A stretch of DNA of 64,000 bases from Locusta migratoria (lineage: Eukaryota; Arthropoda; Insecta; Orthoptera; Acrididae): contig CM048748.1 of the NCBI GenBank assembly GCA_026315105.1, positions 479,597,150-479,661,149 of the forward strand, given 5' to 3'. The position numbers and the translations under genes were made by a program. The notes beneath the pieces were generated by a model, which had not been told where the DNA came from, made no database searches, and saw nothing but the letters and a program-made list of their open reading frames with translations. Positions 1-10,530 of this stretch are shown piece by piece (the first letter of the stretch is position 1; each line of letters starts with the position of its first letter).

Positions 1-117
1 TAAGGCTGCTGTTGCTCGCCGTCGGAGGATCGAGTCCTCCCTGAGGCCTGGTTGTGTGCAGTTCATGAGTCTAGGGACTGATGACCAAATCAGTTTGGTC
101 AAATAGGTTTGCGAACT
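1..117 (+). mobile_element. tRNA-derived SINE, family B, cut by window edge
   Basis: Only the 3' part is present. A B-box-like motif (gatcgagtcctccct) near base 30 is followed by the family tail: 'gactgatgacc', an 'agtttggtc' segment and an A/T-rich end. The A-box half lies outside the window. Family B copies elsewhere here, such as the one at 53275, share the same order of motifs. Confidence 0.7.
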
Positions 118-121
118 TTTT

Positions 122-192
122 TTAATTAAAAATTCCGGGATAAGAAGACGTGGTCCACCTATAAAACTTCTTAGCCCGGGAGTTTTAATTAA
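122..192. repeat. short palindromic hairpin (MITE-like)
   Basis: Two 26-bp arms (122-147 and 167-192) are inverted repeats with 3 mismatches and a 19-base loop. The arms begin and end in TTAATTAA. It resembles a very short foldback element or the paired ends of a deleted DNA transposon. No coding capacity is visible and the family is not recognised. Confidence 0.6.
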
Positions 193-467
193 TGAAGACG
201 CCGGCCATCAAACCCTACATGTTATGATCACGCTGTTGATTTCCAAATACTATGATGTAATTTGAAAAGCTGTTGATGGAAATTAGTTTATTGTACTGTT
301 TGCATATTATTTTTAGTTAGCGTATGTGGTAATATCACTGTAGCTGTCGAATACATGAATGGGTCTCAGTGGCATGGCGGCTGTTTGCCTCAGACGTTGC
401 TACAATACAGAGCTCTAAGCCCGTAAATATTCCCCATATCAGCGGTCTATCTGTTGGTGATGGCGGA

Positions 468-1003
468 AGTAAAGCGGATAAAAAATGCAAAATGGCTATG
501 GGAAGAAATGCTTTTCTGAAGAAGCGAAACTTATTTACATCCAAAATTAGTTTAAATGTTAGGAAGTCGTTTCTGAAAGCATTTTTCTGAAGTGTAATAT
601 TGTATGGGAGTGAAACGTGGGCGATAAGGAGTTCAGTAAAGAAGATGATAGAAGCTTTCGAAATGTGGTGATACAGACGAACGATGAAGATTAGATGCGT
701 AGATCACGTAACTAATGAGGTGGTGGTCAACAAAATTGGTTAGAAAATACATTTCTGGCATATCCTAACTAAGACGAGGGGTAGGTTGGTGGGACACATT
801 CTGAGACAACAAGGAATCGTCCACTTAGCATTAGAAGGAAGTGTGTGCGGTAAAAATGGTATAGGGATGCCGAAGGACGAATACAGTACGCAGATTCAAA
901 AGGATGTAGGTTGACGTTCGTATTTTCAGATGAAGAGGCTTGCACAGGACAGGGTAGCGTGGAGAGCTGCATCAACAGTCTGCGGACTGAAGACCACAAC
1001 AAA
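468..1003 (+). pseudogene. RTE-like LINE, 3' fragment of the reverse transcriptase ORF
   Basis: The fragment encodes the region after the RT catalytic core. Fragments of the shared peptides AMGRxAFLKKRN, VRKSFLKAF, GSETW, IEAFEMW and GHILR can be read in several frames. They match the better copy at 24495-26268. It ends with the family 3' signature: 'gcggactgaagaccacaacaa'. Several in-frame stops (for example tga in the EAFEMW* segment) and frameshifts make it non-functional. It is 5'-truncated, as most LINE copies are. Its wording is closest to the fragment at 38155, so the two may form one subfamily. Confidence 0.85.
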
Positions 1004-1690
1004 GACTACTATCCCCCTGATGTCATGTACTGACGTCGGACGAAAATGTGCGTTATCTTTCCAGGTGTACTAACTCTTGTATCCGGCAGTGTGTAAAGCT
1101 CGGTCTGGAAACTTTATACACTACCTGATCAAAAGTATTGTGACTCTTATTCCTGGACGTCATTTCAGTATTGGTCCCCGTCGTCTCCTTTCCGACACAC
1201 TTTTAACGAAGTATTTGAACTATGAGGAGCAATAACTACCCACTATTACTCCAGAGCAGAAAGAAACCACAAGCTATTTGATGGAGAGGGAAAAACGGAG
1301 CATTATGTCGGTTTCACGGGCGACTGCTTCGTTCGCAGGTGACGCGTGGCCGCGCGCGTATTCGGCCTCCAGTGACTCAGCTGGAGGTGCCTGGCACTGA
1401 GGCACTCGTCTGGCTGCTGGCTGCTGGCTGCTGGCTGCGTCACCGCTGCGGTTAGACTTTGCGGTTGAGCGAATTTTGTGCAACTGGCGGGCTGGCGGCA
1501 GAAGGCGAATGCTGACGGAAGTCAGCTGCTCTGTGCGCGGTGGTTTTCCCACAAAGTACCTCGCACTGTACGCTGTTCTCTACGGGGTATTTAACCGTCA
1601 ATATCTGAGAGGTCGTAATGGACACCAAAACAAATATTTCTCCCTGATGCCGTTTTTCCCTATGAGGAGTATTTAAGCCGGTGGAGGCGG
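1004..1690. other. non-coding stretch with CTGGCTG short repeat
   Basis: No gene is visible. Around 1118-1160 there is a 'cactacctgatcaaaagtatt' segment that resembles a Tc1-type terminus, but no matching transposase follows. A short tandem repeat of CTGGCTG/GCTG units lies at about 1411-1437, inside a mildly GC-rich patch. Confidence 0.4.
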
Positions 1691-1838
1691 TATTAAATGG
1701 CAGGCACTATTACAATTTTCTCGGCAGAGCGTTGCCAGAATAGCTGGAAGTGTCCCTCTCCCTACAAGACCGTGGTGTGGTGTGGTTCTAACATGTCGGT
1801 GTGCCGGCACTTTTCATTCGTAGGGTATCGATTCCTGA

Positions 1839-2040
1839 GCCGGCCGCGGTGGCCGAGGGGACTGAGGCGCTCCAGTTACGGTCTGCACGGCCACTACGGT
1901 CGGGAGTTCGAATCCCCCCTCGGGCATGGATATTTGTGCCGACCTTAGTATAAGGTAGTTGATAAGTAGTTTGTAAGTTTAGGCACTGATGACCCCGTAG
2001 TTAAGTCCCATAAGCTTAACAAACATTTTAACATTTGATT
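1839..2040 (+). mobile_element. tRNA-derived SINE, family A
   Basis: The head starts gccggccgcggtggccgag (A box), with B box gttcgaatcc, followed by the family A tail 'actgatgaccccgtagttaag'. It is flanked by a 10-bp TSD, tcgattcctg (1828-1837) and tcgatccctg (2041-2050), with one mismatch. It interrupts the transposase remnant. The head has the length and A/B-box spacing of a class II (Leu/Ser-like) tRNA. Confidence 0.92.
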
Positions 2041-2171
2041 TCGATCCCTGGACCGACTGTACCCAGAAACGTGTAATGGCAGAGGTGGTCTTGTACCATG
2101 CCCTGCTCGATCCTCAGATATGTCCCCTCTGGACTGTTTTGTGTGGGGAGAGATGCACAACCAAGTTTACG

Positions 2172-2369
2172 AAATGTTCAAATGTTTGTATAGTCTATGG
2201 GACTTAACTACGGGGTCATCAGTCCCTAAACTTACAAACTACTTATGAACTACTTACGAACTAGGGCGGCACAAATATCCATGCCCGAGGGGGTATTCGA
2301 ACTCCCGACCGTAGTGGCCGTGCAGACCGTGACTGGAGCGCCTCAGTCTCCTCGGCCACCGCGGCCGGC
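2172..2369 (-). mobile_element. tRNA-derived SINE, family A
   Basis: Complete copy on the minus strand. The perfect 11-bp TSD ccaagtttacg lies at 2161-2171 and 2370-2380. It sits between the VWGEMHNQVY and ATPVASEED parts of the transposase remnant, so it inserted after that transposon. Confidence 0.93.
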
Positions 2370-2568
2370 CCAAGTTTACGCAACTCCTGTCGCATCAGAA
2401 GAGGATCTGGTTGCCCGGATAACAGAAACATCAGGAACAATTCAGGATAATCCTGGGGTTTTTGCCCGTGTCAGACAGAACAAGATCCGACAGTGTAACG
2501 TTTGTTTACGTGTCCTTGGAGGCATTTTTTTTTTAAATCTACTGTAATTGAAATCGGGTTGTGTTAAT

Positions 2569-2976
2569 GAATTCCATTCTATCTCTTTGGCCCTTTTCCC
2601 GCACATGCAGGGTCGGCGCTGTGTTAAACGCGGATTTGGCATTTGTTAATATTTACAGGGTGGCCGGATACCCTTCCTGCCGCCACCCCATGCCTCCCTA
2701 GGAGAAAATGTGTACCGTAAACGTCTGCGAATTGTGTTATAAGTGTGCGAAAGTGTAAAGTGTTACAAAATGTTTACGAACCGTGTAACTGAGACGGGGC
2801 TTGGGGACCAGCCCGGTATTCACGAAGGGGATTGTGGAAAACCGCCTAAAATCCACATCCAGGCTGGCCGGCACTCCGAACCCTTTCATTAATCCGCTCG
2901 GCGGATTCGAACCGGGGCCCGTACGTCTCCCCATCTCGGAAAGTGGTGCGTTAGACCACACGACTAACCGAGCGGG
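2569..2976 (-). mobile_element. tRNA-derived SINE, family E (408 bp)
   Basis: On the minus strand a class II tRNA-like head (about 2976-2893; A box near gttagtcgtgtgg, B box ggttcgaatcc) is followed by a 320-bp body containing gccggccagcctggatgtgg and a 'ccggccaccctgtaaatatt' block. The perfect 15-bp TSD tcgggttgtgttaat lies at 2554-2568 and 2977-2991. The same body appears without its head at 49416-49695. Its body shares nothing obvious with families A and B. Confidence 0.9.
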
Positions 2977-2991
2977 TCGGGTTGTGTTAAT

Positions 2992-3479
2992 CTATTGTCT
3001 CCTTGTAATAAAAAAAAAAATGGAAAAGTTTTTGTTGGTTAATAATTTGCCGGTTTAAATACTCCTTATAGGAAAAAAACCTTACGGGATACGACAGTAA
3101 TGCAGCTGCTTGCTTCATGTGTGTAAACGTTCTTCAAATGCGGAATAAAACAGTAGACTCGGTTTGTTGAGGGTGACAGAGGGACCGAGCTGCAGAGGTC
3201 ACCAGTCCGCCGGTGGGGAGGGGTAGGAGTGAGGTTAGGGGAGGGGGAAGGAAGTACAGTCCAGGGAGGAAGGCAGACTGCGTCAGCTCGAGGCTCCGTG
3301 CTCGCCACACACGCATCGTGCGCGCGAAGGAACCGCGGAGGGCCGGAGGTGGAGTACCACCCGTGAATTTTATGTGGACGGTGATCCCTTCTGTTATTTG
3401 AAAATCGTGCGTGCAACATTCCATCAATATTGCACAAAACTGAAACTTCATATCGACTACAAACGAACATTTACCTTTA
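2992..3479. other. non-coding stretch, purine-rich patch
   Basis: No gene is recognised. A G-rich purine tract lies near 3210-3275 (gaggggtaggagtgaggtta and onward). Open frames here follow from base composition and run into the flanking hairpin element, so I do not call them genes. Confidence 0.35.
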
Positions 3480-3652
3480 CAGAATGAAACTTTCACTCTG
3501 CAACGGAGTGTCCGCTGATATGAAACTTCCTGGCAGATTAAATCCGTGCTGGAATTGGGACTCGAACCTGGGACCTTTGCCTGCGAAAGGTAAATGCCCC
3601 AAGTTCGAATCCCGGTTCCGACACACAATTTTAATCTGCTAGGAAGTTTCAT
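3480..3652. mobile_element. hairpin MITE with tRNA-like B boxes in both arms
   Basis: Arms at about 3520-3572 and 3600-3652 (atgaaacttcctggcagatt and its complement) are inverted. Each arm carries a B-box-like motif: gggactcgaacctggg on one side and ccaagttcgaatccc on the other. Target duplication: ttaccttta at 3471-3479 and 3653-3661, extendable by the neighbouring cat. I recall this type as common in grasshopper DNA with a fuller tRNA-like centre; here the centre appears deleted. Confidence 0.75.
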
Positions 3653-3661
3653 TTACCTTTA

Positions 3662-4482
3662 TTGTTATACAGAAAATGTAGGTGTTCCACACAGCAAACC
3701 ACCGGAAGTGCTTGATGGTTTGCTTTGAAATTTTAACACGACTTTGCTCTGCAATACGTGCATATTATTGTATACCTAACTTTTCAACATAAGTCATACA
3801 TGAATTCCTACAACAATTCATGTATTAGAATGTAATGTTGTGTCAAGATCTTTTGGAGATTGCCTGTTTTGCCCTAACAAATGCGCACATTTCTAATAAT
3901 ATAGATTGACTGAGAGGAAACTCGTTTAAGTCGACCATCACCATTTATGGATAGCATATTTCCGTGAAATAAATGTTTCTCATCAAATCGATGAAATTAC
4001 TAAAACATTGCAGAGCTTCGATTTTCAAGAAGATGGGCTTAATTTTTTCTTCCCTATCTCGTTCTTACTATTTCATATACTTCGACGGTAAATACAGTTA
4101 CTATCATTTTATTTATAAAAATCTTGCTTATTGTCGCCAGTAGTTGTTGATTTTAACTGATATACTTTTCCGTTTTCCAGGTACGTAACTGTCACAGCCG
4201 GTTGTGTTCCTTCCAACACGAGAAACTCTTTATTGCTTGGATTAATAGTAAGTAATATACATGTAAATGCACACTATCATTTTATTTGCATGGTCTTTCT
4301 TTTATTAGACTACTGAAAATTCATATTTAAAATAAACATAATATAGTTCCTGAATAGAAGACGTGAATTTGAGTCGATTCATTGAGTCCATATTTTAAAA
4401 AATGGTTTCCACGTATCCATTTCTTATTCAAACTGAAAAGTGATAAGAGACTGTCGTCAGTACAATGTTGACAAGAGTTCAA
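3662..4482. other. AT-rich non-coding stretch
   Basis: I see no coding region, repeat family or regulatory site that I can support here. Confidence 0.3.
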
Positions 4483-4680
4483 AAAAATGTTCAAATGTTT
4501 GTAAATCTATCGGACCAAACTGCGTGGTCATCAGTCCGTAGCTTACAAACTACTTAAACTAAACTAACCTAAGGACAAACACACACACCCATGCTCCAGG
4601 GAGGACTGGAACCTCCACGACGAGCAACCGCGCGCTCCGCAGCGAGACACTTTAGACCGCTCGGCTACTCCACCGCAGCA
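4483..4680 (-). mobile_element. tRNA-derived SINE, family B
   Basis: The minus strand shows gcggtggagtagccgagcgg (A-box region), a B box in the ggaggttccagtcctcc segment and the tail 'actgatgaccacgcagtttg'. A (tg)n stretch follows the head, as in the other B copies. The TSD is not clear. Confidence 0.85.
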
Positions 4681-4804
4681 GTTATTCGAACAATCCCCTG
4701 TTGTTGCGCTGCAGCACCAGAAGTCATGCAAATGGCAATAATTATTATCGTAGTGCTATTTTGTTAAAAACTGAGATTATGAGTCACTGGTTGTGTATGA
4801 AGTA

Positions 4805-4944
4805 CACGGTGAGTCTTACAATAAAGACAACAGCGAGCAACCACATTTGAATATGCTGTTACTAAACAGCACCTATTTAGTAAATAAATAGCACAATCAG
4901 ATGTGGTTGGTGGCTGTCGCCTATATTGTAAGAATCACCCCGTG
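4805..4944. mobile_element. 140-bp hairpin MITE with TA target site
   Basis: Arms 4805-4860 and about 4884-4944 are imperfect inverted repeats (cacggtgagtcttacaata against the complement of tattgtaagaatcaccccgtg). They are flanked by TA at 4803-4804 and 4945-4946, as for Tc1/mariner-type mobilisation. It has no coding capacity and an autonomous partner is not visible in the window. Confidence 0.75.
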
Positions 4945-4946
4945 TA

Positions 4947-7354
4947 TCGTGTCAGTGCCTGACGAAGCACGTCTGCGAAGTGCTCGCGCAGATGGAGCCG
5001 CGGTCGGAGACAGGCGGCGAGCCTCAGCTGGTCGACGAACTTCTTTTGAAGTTCACCCACATAGGTTGTATTTTTCGTAAAAACAAGATTTTCAAAAAAA
5101 TAATTTCCTGTTTTGTCATTTAAATAACCAGTTAATGCTGGTAAGATCGAAAGCTGTGGATGTGTTGTCAGTATGTGGCTCGTAATATATTTGGTAACAA
5201 AACACCATCTTGGGGAAAAGAAGCCTACCGAGAGAAGGTCGGTCATCATCGTCCATCACACAGCCTTCATTTCTTGCAGCTCCGAAACGGTTCTAACAAT
5301 CTGCGTCGAAGTCTGCATGTCGATCTGGTTTACTTATTTAATTTACCTCTGTAGACGCCATTCCTGAAACAACAGCATTTCCCAAAATAATTATACGTTA
5401 TACATTTTTATTTCTAGTACCTCTGATACCACTCTAACGTTTTCCATTAAAATTTTATATCACGTAGCGACCTTTCTATCGGTACTCACCAATAAGAATC
5501 GGGCAATACATAACTCAGGGTAGTAAAGGGTTTATGGCTCGTTGTCTCTGTTTATAGGGATGAGTTATCTATGTCAGCTTCAGTGCCCTAAACAGCTACC
5601 CAATATGTTTAAACAAGATCAATAATTAATCTGTAATTTAGCCAGTCTAGCAGTCTGCAGATGATGACGCAAAAAATATATTTAAACAAACATAAAATAA
5701 AGCTCTGAATAACCAACAAAACTGATTCTAAGATAATGTTTAGAAGAAATTCATTCACAAAGTATTTTTTTCATAAATGGAGTTTATCACTCTTTTTGGA
5801 CATGAAAATGCGGAGGTGGTCCTACTTTATACATCGGTAAATAACTGAATATTTCCCCAACTATTGTTCATGAGAGCCACAATAAGTATTACTTGCACTC
5901 GAGAATAAAAGTTCCAAATTATCACTCGTAAATTAATGAAGTCCATCGAACATTGCAGTTCCAAATTAATCCGTGATTAATTACAGTATTTGTTATAAAA
6001 CACAGTTTGTCATCACACGAGTTCACGATAGCCGAATTATCACAGTTCCACAGCCCTACTACCGTGCATAGATTACCACTTTTCACCAGAGACTTTCTGC
6101 AGTCACAGTCCCGAAAAATTTCTAAGTGCACACATGCCTATCTCTTCAAATCACAAGTTCGTAACGCGGCTTCAAACCACCAAGCGCCACAACCTTTCAC
6201 CACCACGTCCAAGCGTTCGAAAGCGTGCTCTACCTGCTCCCAAAACTGTATCCTTCCGCGCATCCTAACGCTTCATCTTTAAAATACAATTTAAATTCCA
6301 AACTATTGTACATTTGAATATCCCAGAACTAAATGCTTTCACCACCTCCCTACAAATGTTGTTTACATTTAACAAACAATTACATATTTAACAATACTAA
6401 AATCGGTTAAAACTGAAGCTCTTTGCTCAGGTAGCTATTAAGCATCGTGTCTCACTGTTCAAATATACAGCCGCCATCGAAATATAGTTACACAAATAAC
6501 ATTTAATTTATCATGGCTTTTTATGCAAATATATTTAGTTCTTGACCACAAACACATATAATTCCTTATGTATAAATTATCTGCTGCATATCTACTGTTT
6601 TTAGTCGGCCATGAAATATTTAAGTGGCAGTCTACAACACAAAAAACGACCGTTGCTAAGAATAATATTAAACATAATAACATACATATATAAATGTAAT
6701 GCACTTTGCTGGGATCATGTTTTGTGTTTCTGTGTTGAAATCTATGTTCTGACAAGAATATTACTACGTCAACGAAAAGCAGAACAAGATAGTAATACAA
6801 AGTTTATTGAAAGAATACGGAAATAACGTGGTACGTCTTTTAAGATAGGTAGCGTGGTGCAATGCTTCCCATTTGCTTCTTAAACTGTTACTGATAAACA
6901 CTACGTAGCAATAACTATAAATATAAGTTTTATAATATCATCATAATAGTGATGAAATTTATCGGCTTATTATCTGTAAGGGACATTGAAATTGTAATTA
7001 CGGCGTTTGATTCTCCCAAGTCTCCTGAATCCATTCATATATTTGGCGTATGATCATTCCCTGATTTTATATGGATTTTTAGAATAATGTGTGTGGCTAT
7101 ATTGGGTTTTAGTTGCAATCTGGGAGAGCCGCCCTCGCTCAGCCAAGAGCGTCGTTTCCGGTTTCCGAGCACATTAGGGAAACCCTACCTACCTGTATTC
7201 CATTCACTAGATCCAAACTGCTAGCCGGCTGGCTGGGGAACCCAACAGCCTGACGGAACCCGCCTTTCACATGGAAACAATCAGCTTCCCCCTGTATCTG
7301 TAATGTCACAACGTTTTGCATTTTTACAATAAATGTTAGAGACACAGCGGATTA
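4947..7354. other. long AT-rich stretch without recognised genes
   Basis: Short open frames exist on both strands (for example 6007-6282 plus and 6459-6800 minus), but none has recognisable domains or any supporting signal. I saw no clear SINE, LINE or terminal repeat here. Confidence 0.35.
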
Positions 7355-7537
7355 ACCGTGCGCACTGAACCGCCGTACTGGGGTGCGCGCGGCCTTTCGC
7401 CGTCGGGTGTTCGAGTCCTCCCTCGGACACGAATGAGTGTGTTGTCCTTTGGTTAGTTTACCTTCTTTTAAGTAGTTTATAAGATACGGACTAATGAACA
7501 AGCAACTGAGTCCGATAGATTTACAAACATTTGATCA
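7355..7537 (+). mobile_element. tRNA-derived SINE, family B-like, degenerate
   Basis: The B box gttcgagtcctccctcgg (near 7410) is followed by 'tgttgtcctttggttagttta' and the family tail ending in 'ccgatagatttacaaacatttga'. The A-box half is badly eroded. No TSD was found. Confidence 0.7.
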
Positions 7538-7539
7538 TT

Positions 7540-9124
7540 TTAAATGTTAAATACGGTTTTCTTCGACTACAGTAACGAACTGAAACATTTTCTGCATTTG
7601 TAGCTAACCTGAGCACTTCGAAATATATAGAAAATTTTGCACAGAAATATTTACAATGACACTGAAATAGGTACATTTATGGTTATTTTCGTTTAACTGT
7701 TGCAATTCCTGCGTAGGTTGTGTTAGAAAATATTTATATAGAAATACCACTATGAAACAGAAAAAAAAAATCCCGAGAAACGCTCGGTCTTCCCTACTGA
7801 TATGGATTCGAACGAACTTGAGAACTGCCCTGGTAGGCATGGCAACACGAGCGCTGACGCTTGGTTCCTGGTGAGACGGCTGGCTGTGCGGCCGCGGCAG
7901 TGTTCGTGCGTGGGCGTGGCTGTCCACGCATTGGTGCGGCTCGAGTGGCGTAGAAGGACATGCCTGCACTGAGTTCTAGGTGCAATAGAGACATTCGGCG
8001 GGAGTTCTCAAGAGGCCGTAGATCCAAGGCGATGCAAAAGTTCTTTATTTGCAGACGCCGCAGCGTGGCAAACAGGGAATACTTGAGCAGGAGCAAGCGA
8101 CATCCTCTGCCACGAGGGTACTGTACGGTACGTGACGCAGATGTGTCCAGGATGGAGGAAACCGGGATTCGGTGCCAACTGCAAACGCACGCTTCACGAG
8201 GGTTTAATAATGTAGCGTTAAGAACCCGTCCCTCCAGACATCAGGATGCAATATAACAAACTCTTCGCGCCTCGGAGGTGTACCGTGCTCGAGACAGTCA
8301 ACAAGTTGGTAGCGGCAGTGCGCTGGGTGACGTGTGGGGCCGGGAGACAGCTTGCAGCGCCGGGCTGTCTAATTAGACGAGCGCCCGTGGCCTCCCCCAG
8401 ACACACGCCAGTCGCCTGCCGCTCCGCTCTCCAGTGCTGGCAGCAGACGCCTGAACGAGCCGCGCCTGCAGCCGGTGCGGCGGCGGCGGCGGCGGCGGCT
8501 CCCCTGCCCCGTGTCAGCCGCCCACCCTCTGAGTACCATCTCCCTCTTCATTTCTCTATCTCTCCATGTTCACTCGCTACCTTATCCCGCCTTTCTAACA
8601 AATTTACGTCATATTTGTTAGTTGACAATTTAATTGCATAAATCTGTCGATAAATCCGGACATATTACGAAAGAGGATGTAAGTTTGTGTTTGTGTATTT
8701 TCTACATTTCATCGCAAATACTAAACCGATTTCAATCAAACTTGGCACGCACGTTCCTTACTGCCAGACAACAATCACCTTGGTGGTAAAATTCACTTAC
8801 TTTCCGAGGGGGTGAGGGTGCAGTGGAAAGAGTAGCCCATGATGGGTGCGTAGCACACTATTTGAGAACGAGCGCACTTAGCCACTTGTAAGAAACTTTA
8901 CACTCAATTTGATACATCCACGAAAGTTTTTGTCACCGGCAACCTCTACAAAGTAATGAGAGAAAAATTTATGGCTTTTTTACCGCTTTTAATGCAGTAA
9001 AACTACGGAAATAAGCTACAATTTCTCAATTCTCAACTATTAAGTGAATTCGGCAGTTATGTTACAGATATTATGCACATATGCTACTGAATGTACTTCA
9101 GAAATTATACCACAGTTTGACTCG
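7540..9124. other. mixed stretch: GC-rich island with (GCG)n, then an unclassified repeat-like segment
   Basis: About 8250-8530 is GC- and CpG-rich and includes a (gcg)n run at about 8479-8499. From about 8690 to 9000 there is a segment with 'accgatttcaatcaaacttgg', a phrase I associate with dispersed insect repeats; the family is not identified. Open frames in the GC-rich part (8246-8641 plus, 8369-8551 minus) are likely compositional. No promoter or gene can be supported. Confidence 0.35.
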
Positions 9125-9543
9125 CATTTGCCGTGGCGGAGTAGCCGAGCGGTCTAAAGCGTCTCGATGCGGAGCACGCGGTTTCTCGCCGTGGAGGTTC
9201 GAGTCCTCCCTGGGGCATCGGTGTGTGTGTGTGTTTGTCCTTAGGTTAGTTTACCTCGGTTTAAGTAGTTTGTAAGCTACGGACGGATGGCCAGACGGCT
9301 GCGTTGGCCGAGGGGACTGAGGCGCTCCAGTCACGGTCTGCACGGCCACTACGGTCGGGGGTTCGAATTCCCCCTCGGGCATGGATATTTGTGCCGTCCT
9401 TAGTCTTAGTTAGTTCATAAGTAGTTTGTAAGTTTAGGGACTGATGACCCCGTAGTTAAGTCCCATACGCTATACAAACATTTGAACATTTTTGAACTGA
9501 TGGCCACGCAGTTTGGTCCGATAGATTTACACACATTTGAACA
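9125..9543 (+). mobile_element. tRNA-derived SINE, family B, interrupted by a family A SINE
   Basis: The head with tagccgagcggtctaaagcg and B box ggttcgagtcctccc is followed by a (tg)n run and the tail, which is split at 'ggatggcca'. The tail resumes at about 9497 with 'ctgatggccacgcagtttgg'. TSD tttgactcg at 9116-9124 and 9544-9552. The nested insert dates this copy as older than its guest. Confidence 0.88.
9294..9496 (+). mobile_element. tRNA-derived SINE, family A, nested in family B
   Basis: Full-length family A element with 10-bp TSD cggatggcca (9284-9293) and ctgatggcca (9497-9506). Both TSD copies lie inside the tail of the family B SINE, so the order of the two insertions is clear. 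Confidence 0.9.
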
Positions 9544-9797
9544 TTTGACTCGTAGTTCAGGAGACGTCAAGTGATAAACAATGAGTTGCCTGAAATATTT
9601 CCTCATCCTACGACGCGTGAGCAACCAGACTTAATTCCTCCACTACTTCGGAATGACAGCACTTACATACGCACAATAAACATGGCTCGTATCCGAAAAC
9701 TTTTAGGAAAATCATAATCTGAAAGACGTTCCTCGCTTCCTAAGTTTCCATTGTTCATCCAGTAAAACTACTGCATCTGACATGACTTTGAAATTTA

Positions 9798-9963
9798 GCC
9801 GCGCGGAAGTAGCCGAGATGTCCGAAGTGCCACGTTACGAATCGAGCGGTCTCCCGCGTCGGGGGTTCGAATCCTCCCTCGGATATGGATGATTGTGTTC
9901 TCCTTAAGTCACTTTAACTTAGTGTAAGTAGTTTGGTCCCATAGGATTACAAACATTTTGACA
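9798..9963 (+). mobile_element. tRNA-derived SINE, family C (B-related head)
   Basis: The head gccgcgcggaagtagccgag contains 'gtgccacgttacgaatcg' in the anticodon-arm region, which separates family C from B. B box ggttcgaatcctccc. Perfect 10-bp TSD ttgaaattta at 9788-9797 and 9964-9973. The tail has an internal deletion compared with the copy at 60467. Confidence 0.88.
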
Positions 9964-10126
9964 TTGAAATTTATTACGTCTGGAATAATACCGAACACTG
10001 ACGTTGAAAGTGTATATTGCAACAAGAACACAGTTCCGCGGGTTGTCGATACATGTAAACCAGCCCGCATGAAGACGGGAACAACTGCGCATGCGCAGTG
10101 ACGGTGTGACCGAGTGGGTAAGACGG

Positions 10127-10320
10127 GCCGGCCGCGGAGGCCGAGGAGACTGAGGCGCTTCAGTCACGGTCTGCACGGCCACTACGGTCGGGGGACGAAT
10201 CCCCCCTCGGGCACGGATATTTGTGCCGTCCTAGTTCGTAAGTAGTTCATAAGTAGTTTGTAAGTTTAGGGACTGATGACCGCGTAGTCAAGTCCCATAA
10301 GCTTAACAAACATTTTTTTT
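10127..10320 (+). mobile_element. tRNA-derived SINE, family A
   Basis: Family A element with a perfect 11-bp TSD gggtaagacgg at 10116-10126 and 10321-10331. The B box has lost bases (gggggacgaatccccc), so internal transcription would be impaired. The target itself reads like a tRNA A-box region (gaccgagtgggtaagacgg). Confidence 0.92.
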
Positions 10321-10530
10321 GGGTAAGACGGCTGCAACTTCCCGCCGTAACGCCAGGAGAGAAGTACGCTGCTCCTGTTCACTGTAGTTCCTCCGTGCCA
10401 TAACGCCAGTTCCCAAGATTGATCGTATCTGCATTGTTACTTTGTGTCAGAAGAGGCTCTCATCGAGGGAAGGTTACAGGCGTCTGAAAATGAACTAATG
10501 AGACTGTTTTTCGTCGCGATAATGCAGAGA

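Larger units (their letters stand above)
1700..2546 (+). pseudogene. IS630/Tc1/mariner-type transposase, C-terminal remnant split by two SINEs
   Basis: When the two SINE insertions (1839-2040, 2172-2369) and one TSD copy at each site are ignored, one reading frame runs through YRFLDRLYP, NGRGGL, ARSSDMSPLDCFVWGEMHNQ and VYATPVASEEDLVARI. This is the typical end of insect DDE transposases, where the 'SPDLxPLDFFLWG' block carries the third catalytic acidic residue. Here the corresponding Asp is in SSDMSPLD. The remnant runs on to a stop near 2546. The N-terminal helix-turn-helix region and the first two catalytic residues are not recognised. It is surely inactive, and its closest family is uncertain. 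Confidence 0.7.

Noticed and set aside
3066..3652. 134- and 172-codon minus-strand frames
   Set aside because: They run through the hairpin MITE and a purine-rich tract and share no recognisable domain.
9125..9220. tRNA gene calls on SINE heads (many sites, for example 1839, 9125, 15477, 53275)
   Set aside because: The heads have A and B boxes but continue directly into SINE tails, are flanked by TSDs, and lack a consistent acceptor-stem pairing and a termination T-run, so they are SINE promoters, not tRNA genes.
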